From the NCBI GenBank assembly GCA_031289285.1, contig JAITPT010000182.1, forward strand, positions 1 to 6,452: 6,452 bases of DNA. Reading direction: 5' to 3'. The translations under genes and the position numbers were made by a program. Origin of the DNA: Puniceicoccales bacterium. GTDB taxonomy: Bacteria; Verrucomicrobiota; Verrucomicrobiia; Opitutales; UBA953. A model generated the notes under the pieces. The model was not told the DNA's origin. It did no database searches and saw only the letters and a program-made list of their open reading frames with translations. The first letter of the stretch is position 1, and each line of letters opens with the position of its first letter. This document shows positions 1 to 5,147 of this stretch, piece by piece.

Positions 1-77
1 TTCTTTGGTTTGCGCCCGACATCGGAGAAAAGTCTTTTTTCAAAATCCGTTGACGAGCTTGTCGCCATGCGCGACAT
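1..77 (-). CDS. Possible 5' end of a further minus-strand gene, cut by the window edge
   Basis: A reading frame opens with ATG at 77 (second in-frame ATG at 68) and runs without a stop to the window edge. From the second ATG it reads MATSSSTDFEKRLFSDVGRK, followed by a few more residues. An in-frame TGA lies a few codons upstream of the first ATG, so the protein must begin near here if it is real. A purine-rich AGGAG stands just before the first ATG and about 10 nt before the second, which favours the second as start. It has the same direction as the glycosyltransferase upstream of it, about 145 bp away. I do not recognise the product. With only about 25 codons visible, a chance open frame cannot be excluded. 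Confidence 0.3.
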   Translation of the reverse strand, partial: MSRMATSSSTDFEKRLFSDVGRKPK

Positions 78-220
78 GCTCCTCGCACGGCATCACGCAG
101 CCGCCTGATGCGCGGCAACTCGCGCCCACCCCAATCCGGCCAATTCACGCAACTGCCGCCCCTCCCGTTTTTCTCATAAAATCGGCACATGGACGGCACC
201 TGCGCGGCGGTTGCGCCGGA
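78..220. other. Intergenic spacer downstream of the glycosyltransferase
   Basis: I see no convincing gene, RNA or hairpin-plus-T-tract terminator in these 143 bp. A short plus-strand frame crosses it, but its translation is rich in Pro, Ala and Arg and has no recognisable motif, so I do not call it. Confidence 0.4.
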
Positions 221-1006
221 CTATTTCCGGTGTCGGCGGCGGCGGGCGATTTTTAGCAATTCCCAAGGGGCTTTGAAAAAGTCAGTTAATTTTAGCCGTG
301 AGCCACCAACGTCCGTCCACTCGTGGAGAGGATACTCACAGACACAGGCTTTTGTTTGGGAAACTCCGACGAGGTCAATGTATCGCGCCAAAACTTCGAC
401 ATCAAAAAACCAGCGCGTAGCAAAGGGTTCGCCAAACAAAGCACCAATCAAAGCGCGTTTGAAGAGCTTCGCGCCACATTGCGAATCATAGACCGGCACA
501 CGCAACATCTCCGAAACACAAGTGGCAAAAAACCGCCCCAAATAATGCCGGAGCCTGCGGCGTTCCACCTTGCACCCAAGCCGCGCCAAACGTAGCCCCG
601 TGACAATCTCGTAACTTCCCCCGCGCTCCCCGCCTTCGCCACGCTCCCCTGCTTCGCCGTCTTCGCCGCGCAGCTTCTCCACAAAGTTGTTTATATCGCC
701 CAGCGGCGTCGCGAGGTCAGCGTCCCAAAAACCCAAAAAGGCGGCGTCCGTATTTTCCAGAGTCCACAACATCCCGCGCCGCACGGCCTCCGCTTTGCCC
801 GCGTTTTGCGCGAGGTGCAAGACGTGCAAATCCCCCGTCGGCGCGGCAGCCACTGCGGCATCAAGCAAGCTCCCTGTCTCGTCGGTGCTCCCGTCGTTGA
901 CAAAGAGGAAAGCGACATCGTTGGCGGCTGCGAACTCCGCAAAGAGCGGGAGTTTCAAACGCTGCGCCTCGTTGTAACAAGGCACGGTTACCAACGTGTT
1001 TTTCAT
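221..1006 (-). CDS. Family 2 glycosyltransferase, dolichyl-phosphate glucose/mannose synthase type (261 aa)
   Basis: Likely transfers a sugar from a nucleotide-sugar to a polyprenyl-phosphate carrier at the cytoplasmic face of the membrane. Visible GT-A fold motifs are PCYNE (9-13), the nucleotide-binding VNDGSTD (36-42), the N-G-K region (68-71), the metal-binding DAD in FWDADLATP (93-101), DSQCGAKLF (174-182), RWFFDVEVL (198-206) and a final W-x-D-x-GGS element (230-236). This motif order and length match ALG5/DPM1-like proteins. No transmembrane helix is visible, so it is probably a peripheral enzyme; the C-terminus is basic (RRRRHRK). Residues 114-130 are a Gly/Glu/Arg-rich hexapeptide repeat (GEAGER, GEGGER) where relatives have a short loop after the DAD strand. 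ATG at 1006 lies 6 nt beyond the stop of the SurA-like gene, suggesting cotranscription. The family call is firm; donor sugar and acceptor are unknown. Confidence 0.9.
   Translation of the reverse strand: MKNTLVTVPCYNEAQRLKLPLFAEFAAANDVAFLFVNDGSTDETGSLLDAAVAAAPTGDLHVLHLAQNAGKAEAVRRGMLWTLENTDAAFLGFWDADLATPLGDINNFVEKLRGEDGEAGERGEGGERGGSYEIVTGLRLARLGCKVERRRLRHYLGRFFATCVSEMLRVPVYDSQCGAKLFKRALIGALFGEPFATRWFFDVEVLARYIDLVGVSQTKACVCEYPLHEWTDVGGSRLKLTDFFKAPWELLKIARRRRHRK
624..659. repeat. 18-bp tandem duplication inside the glycosyltransferase gene
   Basis: Two adjacent 18-bp units (624-641 and 642-659) match at 15 of 18 positions, and a partial unit follows. On the minus strand they encode the hexapeptides GEAGER and GEGGER. 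Because the unit is a multiple of 3 the frame is kept. Confidence 0.75.
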
Positions 1007-1021
1007 GAGAAATTATTTCTC
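1007..1021 (-). promoter_or_regulatory. Hairpin at the SurA-like stop / glycosyltransferase start junction
   Basis: Read on the minus strand, GAGAAA TAA TTTCTC is a perfect stem of 6 bp whose 3-nt loop is exactly the UAA stop codon of the upstream gene. It ends directly before the glycosyltransferase ATG. The 5' arm includes the last three bases of the likely ribosome binding site GGGGGAG. The structure is seen in the sequence; a role in translational coupling is inferred. Confidence 0.45.
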
Positions 1022-2692
1022 CCCCACGTTTTCTTCCACGGGTGCTCGCGTGGGCGCGATGGCGTTTTGCAGCTCGTTGACCGTCGAGCGAAGTGTCCAT
1101 TGCGTCTGCGACGGACGTCTCTCGTTGGGCAACAAGAAGTCTTGCGCTTGCGCTTTTTCTTCCGGCGTTGTCGGGTCAGAGACCTCGCGTTTCGCTAAAT
1201 AAACAAACAGCGTGTCGGCTCCGTTTCGCAATTTCGGCGTGAGTGCGCGCTCAGGTGTGCGCAGCAATTCCTGCGACAAGGCACTCATCACCGGAAACAA
1301 TTCTGGCGGGAAGCCGCCCGAAAAAAATGCGAAGGCCGGATAATTCTTGGACGCCAAACCCAGCACCTTCGCAACATCGCTCACTTTTTTGCCCGCCTTG
1401 ATTTCGGCGTTGAGCTTTTGCCAAACCTCGGAGCTATGCTTGTCCCACAGGCGGCTTTTCTCGGCGACGGTGTAAGCGGCGGCGATTTTTTCACGCACCT
1501 CCGTGAAGCTCGGCTCGCGGGCGGGGATGGTTTTGCTGTGGAAAAAGACGACGACTCGCGCCGGTTTGCCCGGCTCCAGAGGCATGTCGTATTGGCTGGA
1601 ACACCAGTCCTCGCGGCTAAGCCGTAGCGCGTTTTTGAGCAATTCGGCGGGCACCGCTGCGTCGCCCACTTTTACGCTGGTGGGCACACCGTCTTCGCCG
1701 AAAGGCGTGGGTTCCGCAATCATCGCGCCCTCGGAGACGAACGCGAGTTTCGCCGAGTCGTAGGAGGGCGGGTTGCCCTTGAAACGCTTGTCCAACCACT
1801 TGGTGACGCGCTCGCCGAGGCGGTCGAGGGGGGCTTTGGTGCTATTCCAGACGCGCAAAATATCGGCGCGGTTGTTCTTCAAATGTTCGTCCAACTTCTG
1901 GACATCAAAAGCCGGATAGCCCGCCTTCAGCACGTCGGAATGGTTCAGCGCGAAGTTTCTCAACTCGTCCTCTGAGGGCGGACTCTCGCCTGCCAGCGGT
2001 TTCAAATCCGCTGGCGTCGCGGGAAACACGGCGATCCCCACGGCGACTTGCTGCTTGATGGTGAAGTCCGCCTTGTGCTCTGCGAACCACGGTTTGAGCT
2101 TTTCGTCCGTCACCTCGACTTTCGGATTAAACGGTGCGCCTGCAAGCGTGGCGGTCTCGATTGTCCACTTTGTATTCCCCACGCGCCACTGGACGACGCC
2201 CTCAAACGGCGGCGTGTATTCGGGACCGCCGAGGAGCTTTTCGGATTTTTCGATGCGCCAGAGCAGGCGAAACGCCTCGTCCACCCGCGCCTCCACGGCC
2301 TCTTGCGACGCGGGTGCGGAGCGCGAGTTCCGTTTCAACTGCTCAACGAAAAACAAGCGCCTTATCGTCGGAGTCATGGCGACGTTCCCGCCTTGGTAAA
2401 GCTGGGCAAGCTGCGCGTCGGTCGGCGCGGGGATTTGCGCGACATCGGCGAGATGTTTGCTGAAAATGAGCGGCTCGATGCCACGCGCCCCGACGAGCAC
2501 GGCGAGGTCGTCGTAAGGCTCCCGTGCCTGTAGGTCGCCGAGGTCAACGCCGAGATACGACGCAGAGCGCATCCCGCTCGCCGCGCCGCTCCACGCGCCG
2601 AAAAAAACAAAGGAGACGATGGTGACGGCGAGCAAAGCACCGAGGGTGACTTTGTGGTGTTTTGCGAAGGAAGTTTGTATCCAGGTAATCAT
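1013..2692 (-). CDS. Membrane-anchored SurA/PpiD-like protein (559 aa)
   Basis: Probably a periplasm-facing folding helper of the SurA-N/peptidyl-prolyl isomerase type. The N-terminus MITWIQTSFAKHHK is followed by a hydrophobic segment (about 15-33) that looks like an uncleaved inner-membrane anchor, as in PpiD. There follows a long, charged, mainly helical region. Residues 192-210 (VEVTDEKLKPWFAEHKADF) resemble the 'vsdeelkayYeenkdkF' linker that precedes or joins rotamase domains in SurA-type proteins. I cannot find a convincing parvulin catalytic core, so the protein may be a chaperone without isomerase activity. The short WIQ-helix-anchor start is, to my recollection, typical of verrucomicrobial proteins annotated as SurA N-terminal domain proteins. 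ATG at 2692 is the only start that keeps the anchor; upstream on the mRNA is a poly-U run without a Shine-Dalgarno sequence. It ends with TAA 6 nt before the glycosyltransferase and begins 78 nt after def. Confidence 0.75.
   Translation of the reverse strand: MITWIQTSFAKHHKVTLGALLAVTIVSFVFFGAWSGAASGMRSASYLGVDLGDLQAREPYDDLAVLVGARGIEPLIFSKHLADVAQIPAPTDAQLAQLYQGGNVAMTPTIRRLFFVEQLKRNSRSAPASQEAVEARVDEAFRLLWRIEKSEKLLGGPEYTPPFEGVVQWRVGNTKWTIETATLAGAPFNPKVEVTDEKLKPWFAEHKADFTIKQQVAVGIAVFPATPADLKPLAGESPPSEDELRNFALNHSDVLKAGYPAFDVQKLDEHLKNNRADILRVWNSTKAPLDRLGERVTKWLDKRFKGNPPSYDSAKLAFVSEGAMIAEPTPFGEDGVPTSVKVGDAAVPAELLKNALRLSREDWCSSQYDMPLEPGKPARVVVFFHSKTIPAREPSFTEVREKIAAAYTVAEKSRLWDKHSSEVWQKLNAEIKAGKKVSDVAKVLGLASKNYPAFAFFSGGFPPELFPVMSALSQELLRTPERALTPKLRNGADTLFVYLAKREVSDPTTPEEKAQAQDFLLPNERRPSQTQWTLRSTVNELQNAIAPTRAPVEENVGEK
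1019..1025 (-). promoter_or_regulatory. Likely ribosome binding site of the glycosyltransferase gene
   Basis: GGGGGAG on the minus strand lies within the last codons of the upstream gene, 12 nt before the ATG at 1006. The spacing is longer than ideal, but the small hairpin between them would shorten the effective distance. It is the clearest Shine-Dalgarno-like sequence at any start in the window; aroE, def and the SurA-like gene have none that is obvious. Confidence 0.4.
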
Positions 2693-2770
2693 AAAAAAGA
2701 GGGCGGCGAGATTGCGGGGCTTGGCGCAAACGTCAAAAGGATAAATCCGAGAAACCGCCCGCGCCCGTGC
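2693..2770. other. Spacer between def and the SurA-like gene
   Basis: These 78 bp hold no ORF and no clear terminator. On the minus strand the spacer ends in a C/T-rich stretch and TTTTTT directly before the ATG of the SurA-like gene. Cotranscription with def is plausible, but a separate promoter cannot be excluded. Confidence 0.4.
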
Positions 2771-3361
2771 CTACGCCTTGCCAAACGCGCGCAGACTCGC
2801 GGCGGTCTCGCGTTTAAGCTGCTTGATTTTCGTTTGGATTTTCAACAAGTCCGGCTTCTCCATTCGGTCAATGAAAAGCACCCCTTGGCAATGGTCGAAC
2901 TCGTGTTGAATGCAGCGGGCGAAAAGTCCGTCGCAGATGATTTCGTGTCGTGCGCCGGAAACATCTTGATAGCCCATGCGCACTTTTTCGCGTCGAGCCA
3001 CGCGCCCGTTCAAACCCGGAAACGACAAGCAACCCTCTGATTCGAGCCACTCGTCGTCGGGCAAAATCTCGACCTCTGGGTTAGCGACTGCGAGTGGCAT
3101 GACGACCTCTCGTGGCACCTCGCGTCCGTCCAGCGTGAATGCGAAACTCAGCGGTGTGCCGGGCTTACCGTCGGGGATGTCAATGACAAAAAACTGCAAT
3201 GCTCGTCCGATTTGTTGGGCGGCGAGTCCAATGCCTTTCGCAGCCCGCATCGTATCGAGCATATCCGTTGCGAGGCGTGCCAGCGCATCGTCGAAGACGG
3301 TGACGGGCGCACCTTTTTCCCGCAGCACGGGTGTTCCGAATTTGCAAATGGGCAGAAGCAT
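2771..3361 (-). CDS. def: Peptide deformylase (196 aa)
   Basis: Removes the formyl group from the N-terminal methionine of nascent proteins at the ribosome; it is a metalloenzyme, usually iron or zinc. All three family motifs are present: GIGLAAQQ (43-50), EGCLSFP (109-115) with metal ligand Cys111, and QHEFDH (152-157) with ligands His153 and His157 and catalytic Glu154. EGCLSFP indicates a type 1 enzyme. The C-terminal tail after the motif-3 helix is basic (KIQTKIKQLKRET). ATG at 3361 is chosen because MLLPICKFGTPVLREKGAPV aligns with the usual family start (I-x-x-x-PdpvLR) and gives a normal length. The frame stays open 65 codons further upstream, but that stretch is translated from an intergenic repeat and is not part of the enzyme. 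No Shine-Dalgarno sequence is evident. The TAG stop lies 78 nt before the SurA-like gene. Confidence 0.96.
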   Translation of the reverse strand: MLLPICKFGTPVLREKGAPVTVFDDALARLATDMLDTMRAAKGIGLAAQQIGRALQFFVIDIPDGKPGTPLSFAFTLDGREVPREVVMPLAVANPEVEILPDDEWLESEGCLSFPGLNGRVARREKVRMGYQDVSGARHEIICDGLFARCIQHEFDHCQGVLFIDRMEKPDLLKIQTKIKQLKRETAASLRAFGKA

Positions 3362-3406
3362 GGCGGCGGAAATAGCAACGCTTTGCTCAAAGTAAATACA
3401 ATAACC

Positions 3407-3788
3407 GATAAAAAACGGGGAAAACGGGGGAACAGAGGATAAAAAACGAGGGAACAGCGAATAGGGAAACGATTTGGAACCACGGGGGGAACAGCAAATA
3501 GGGAAACGATTTTGAAACCACGGATGAACACGAATAGGCACGAATAAAAATTTCAAATCTCAAATCTCAAAACAGTTGATAAAAAACGAGGGAACAGCGA
3601 ATAGGGAAACGATTTGGAAACCACGGATGAACACGAATAGGCACGAATAAAAATTTCAAATCTCAGATTCCAAAACATCTGATAAAAAAACGGGGGGAAC
3701 AGCAAATAGGGAAACGATTTGGAACCACGGATGAACACGAATAGGCACGAATAAAAATTTCAAATCTCAAATCTCAAATTTGAAATTT
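3407..3788 (+). repeat. Modular interspersed-repeat array upstream of def
   Basis: Four or more head-to-tail copies of a roughly 100-bp module fill this stretch. Module parts in order are: GATAAAAAACG; (A/G)GGGAACAGC(A/G)AATAGG; GAAACGATTT(G/T)GAAACC; ACGGATGAACACGAATAGGC; ACGAATAAAAATTTC; then AAATCTC repeats. Units are a degenerate fragment at 3407-3437, a half unit at 3438-3485 ending after CCACGG, and fuller units at 3486-3577, 3578-3680 and 3681-3788. The copies are nearly identical. From general recollection, the ACGGATGAACACGAATAGGC core (read in reverse as a 'VPIRVHPWF' peptide) recurs in spurious ORFs of environmental bacterial genomes, so this is probably a dispersed repeat family rather than a local invention. 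It carries no transposase gene. It lies in the 600-bp gap between aroE and def. Confidence 0.9.
3755..3788. repeat. AT-rich inverted repeat at the end of the array
   Basis: Arms AAATTTCAAA (3755-3764) and TTTGAAATTT (3779-3788) are perfect reverse complements, separated by 14 nt of AAATCTC-type repeat. The hairpin lies where the direct-repeat array stops. It lacks the GC-rich stem expected of an intrinsic terminator. Confidence 0.65.
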
Positions 3789-3824
3789 CAGATTTTTGAG
3801 AGATTTAGTTTTTTTGTTGAGAGT

Positions 3825-3848
3825 GGGAGGCGGGGGCGAGGGGTTGGG
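3825..3848 (+). other. Putative G-quadruplex motif
   Basis: Four G-tracts on the plus strand (3825-3827, 3832-3836, 3840-3843, 3846-3848) are separated by loops of 4, 3 and 2 nt, which satisfies the standard G3+N1-7 pattern. It sits in the only single-copy part of the aroE-def gap (about 3789-3872), between the array and its inverted copy. For transcription of aroE toward def the G-rich strand is the template. Confidence 0.6.
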
Positions 3849-3872
3849 TTGTTCCGAAAGGTGACTTTTGTT

Positions 3873-3974
3873 TTTTTATTCGTGCCTATTCGTGTTCATC
3901 CGTGGTTTCAAAATCGTTTCCCTATTTGCTGTTCCCCTCCCGTGGTTTCAAAATCGTTTTCCTATTTGCTGTCT
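3873..3974 (-). repeat. Inverted copy of the interspersed repeat, running into the end of aroE
   Basis: 3873-3937 is the exact reverse complement of 3486-3550 over 65 bp. Beyond it, 3938-3974 is a further inverted half unit resembling 3438-3485, so even the half-unit/full-unit order is mirrored. The two regions together form a long inverted repeat with a loop of about 320 nt. The outer half unit (CAGCAAATAGG on the minus strand) covers the last codons and TAG stop of aroE. Confidence 0.9.
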
Positions 3975-5059
3975 CTCAAAGCGGCGAGCATTGCACCAGC
4001 AGGGGCAGGGATGTTTGTCCAAATCTCGAAGGCAAGGGCACCCTGATAACTTAGCATCGGGAAACCATCGGAGGCGGAGACACCTGCGGCGCGAGCGTCG
4101 CGCAAAAACGCTGTTTCGCCAGTGCCGCAAACAATGTCGAAGGCGAGCATACCGCGTCGCCAAAGTTGCGGCGGCACAGGCGACAGATCACCCGCACGAA
4201 GCCCCAACGAAGTAGCGTTGACGACTATCGCGGTGTCGGGCAAGGCCAGCGGCTCTGCGGCGGACGCGGCGGCAGCGGGCGAGGCGGCTGTGGCTGTGGC
4301 TGCACTCGGGTGCAACGGATAGGTCTTATAGGTCTTATAGGTCTTATAGGACCTATAGGTCGTATAAGTCCTATAAGCTGCCGCCGAGTCTGCTGCCGCT
4401 GAATCTGCTGCCGCCAACTCCGCTGCTGGTGCGTCCGCGAGCAAGACTGCGCCGCGCAAACGCGCTGCTTCGGCGGGAAAGGCTTTGTGCAAGGCGGCGA
4501 GGGTTTCGCTGAGACGCTCGGCACTCCGGTTCACGAGCAAGATTTGCGAGAAATCCCCGCGCAGGGCTGCCGCCGCGACACCCCGCGCCGCACCGCCCGC
4601 ACCAAACAACACGAGCGCTCGCCCCGAAATACCCTCCGCGCCAAACTCCCCACGCAACGCCCGGACAAAGCCCTCGCCGTCCGTGTTGTGCCCCGCGTAG
4701 CCGTCGCCATCGGGCGCGAGCGTGTTTGTCGCTCCTGCTGCGAGGGCGTCGCCGCAGAGGCGCGTGACATGCGCGAGGGCGAGAACTTTGTGCGGGAGCG
4801 TGAGGTTGAGACCGGCGAAACCGCGTTCGCGAAAAAGCGCAAGTGCCGTGCCCAAGTCCTCCGGCGCAATCTCAAATTTGAAATAACGCCAGCCCGCGAG
4901 CTTCGGGTGCGCGAGCACGGCGAGTGCCGTGTTGTGCATGAGCGGGCTGCGCGAATGCGCGATGGGCTGCCCGATAACCGCCAGCGAGGGCGCAGAGCGC
5001 GACCAGCCACGCAGGTCGTCGAGTGTGTAAATTTTGTCCCAAGGATAATCGTCACGCAT
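3962..5059 (-). CDS. aroE: Shikimate dehydrogenase with a long low-complexity insertion (365 aa)
   Basis: Reduces 3-dehydroshikimate to shikimate with NADPH in the cytoplasm. Visible motifs are the substrate-binding VIGQPIAHSRSPLMHN (28-43), NLTLPHK (85-91) with the catalytic Lys91, ATNTL (110-114), GHNTD (123-127) with catalytic Asp127, the Rossmann loop GAGGAARG (153-160), the NADP-phosphate site NRS (177-179), NATSLGL (281-287) and DGFPMLSYQGALAFEIWT (331-348). At 365 aa it is about 80-90 residues longer than usual. The excess is mostly residues about 211-272: Ala-rich DSAAA repeats, then a Tyr-Thr/Ser-Lys/Arg tripeptide repeat (229-247), then more Ala-rich sequence. This falls just before the NATSLGL strand of the NADP domain. 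The usual Tyr of the DxxY motif is Cys311 (FDIVC). ATG at 5059 gives the family N-terminus; the open frame continues upstream into prmC without homology. No clear Shine-Dalgarno sequence. The TAG stop lies in repeat sequence. Confidence 0.94.
   Translation of the reverse strand: MRDDYPWDKIYTLDDLRGWSRSAPSLAVIGQPIAHSRSPLMHNTALAVLAHPKLAGWRYFKFEIAPEDLGTALALFRERGFAGLNLTLPHKVLALAHVTRLCGDALAAGATNTLAPDGDGYAGHNTDGEGFVRALRGEFGAEGISGRALVLFGAGGAARGVAAAALRGDFSQILLVNRSAERLSETLAALHKAFPAEAARLRGAVLLADAPAAELAAADSAAADSAAAYRTYTTYRSYKTYKTYKTYPLHPSAATATAASPAAAASAAEPLALPDTAIVVNATSLGLRAGDLSPVPPQLWRRGMLAFDIVCGTGETAFLRDARAAGVSASDGFPMLSYQGALAFEIWTNIPAPAGAMLAALRDSK
4319..4375. repeat. 9-bp tandem repeat (ATAGGTCTT type) inside aroE
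   Basis: Six consecutive 9-bp units begin at 4319, each starting ATAGG or ATAAG, and a partial seventh follows. The first three are identical (ATAGGTCTT) and later ones diverge (ATAGGACCT, ATAGGTCGT, ATAAGTCCT). Read on the minus strand they encode the Y-K-T / Y-R-S / Y-R-T tripeptide series of AroE residues 229-247. A small inverted repeat TGCAC/GTGCA (4301-4314) lies next to it. The AT-rich composition contrasts sharply with the GC-rich gene around it. Confidence 0.9.
4377..4436. repeat. 15-bp tandem repeat inside aroE
   Basis: Units at 4377-4391, 4392-4406 and 4407-4421 share GCTGCCGC(C/T) followed by a variable hexamer, and a more diverged fourth lies at 4422-4436. On the minus strand they encode a pentapeptide of the form DSAAA/ELAAA, AroE residues about 209-228. 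The repeat abuts the 9-bp repeat, so two unrelated tandem repeats are stacked in the same loop. Confidence 0.75.
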
Positions 5060-5147
5060 CGGGTCGGTTTTCGGTTTTTGGAAAAAAGAAAAAGAAAGAA
5101 GGAGGGCGAAGGGCTGCGGGAAAGGCAGGCGGGCGTCGCGGGCGGTT
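5060..5147. other. prmC-aroE spacer with a 27-bp polypurine run
   Basis: The 88-bp gap contains an uninterrupted purine run on the plus strand at 5080-5106 with further purine-rich sequence beyond it. The aroE mRNA leader is therefore a long pyrimidine tract (CUCCUUCUUUCUUUUUCUUU) followed by AAAACCGAAAACCGACCCG before the AUG. No Shine-Dalgarno sequence is present. Initiation may rely on an unstructured leader or S1 contacts, which is inference. I see no terminator. Confidence 0.5.

Noticed and set aside
3553..3738. Minus-strand open frame within the repeat array
   Set aside because: It is made wholly of repeat copies, with no coding signal independent of the repeats.
3407..3975. CRISPR array
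   Set aside because: The units are adjacent or nearly so, about 100 bp long, modular, and include inverted copies; there are no regular 30-40 bp unique spacers and no cas genes.
3407..3975. Insertion sequence with terminal inverted repeats
   Set aside because: The inverted repeats flank only repeats and about 84 bp of single-copy DNA; no transposase frame fits between them and I see no target duplication.
3780..4046. Plus-strand open frame encoding a VPIRVHPWF-type peptide
   Set aside because: It is a translation of the interspersed repeat running into antisense aroE sequence, so not a gene.
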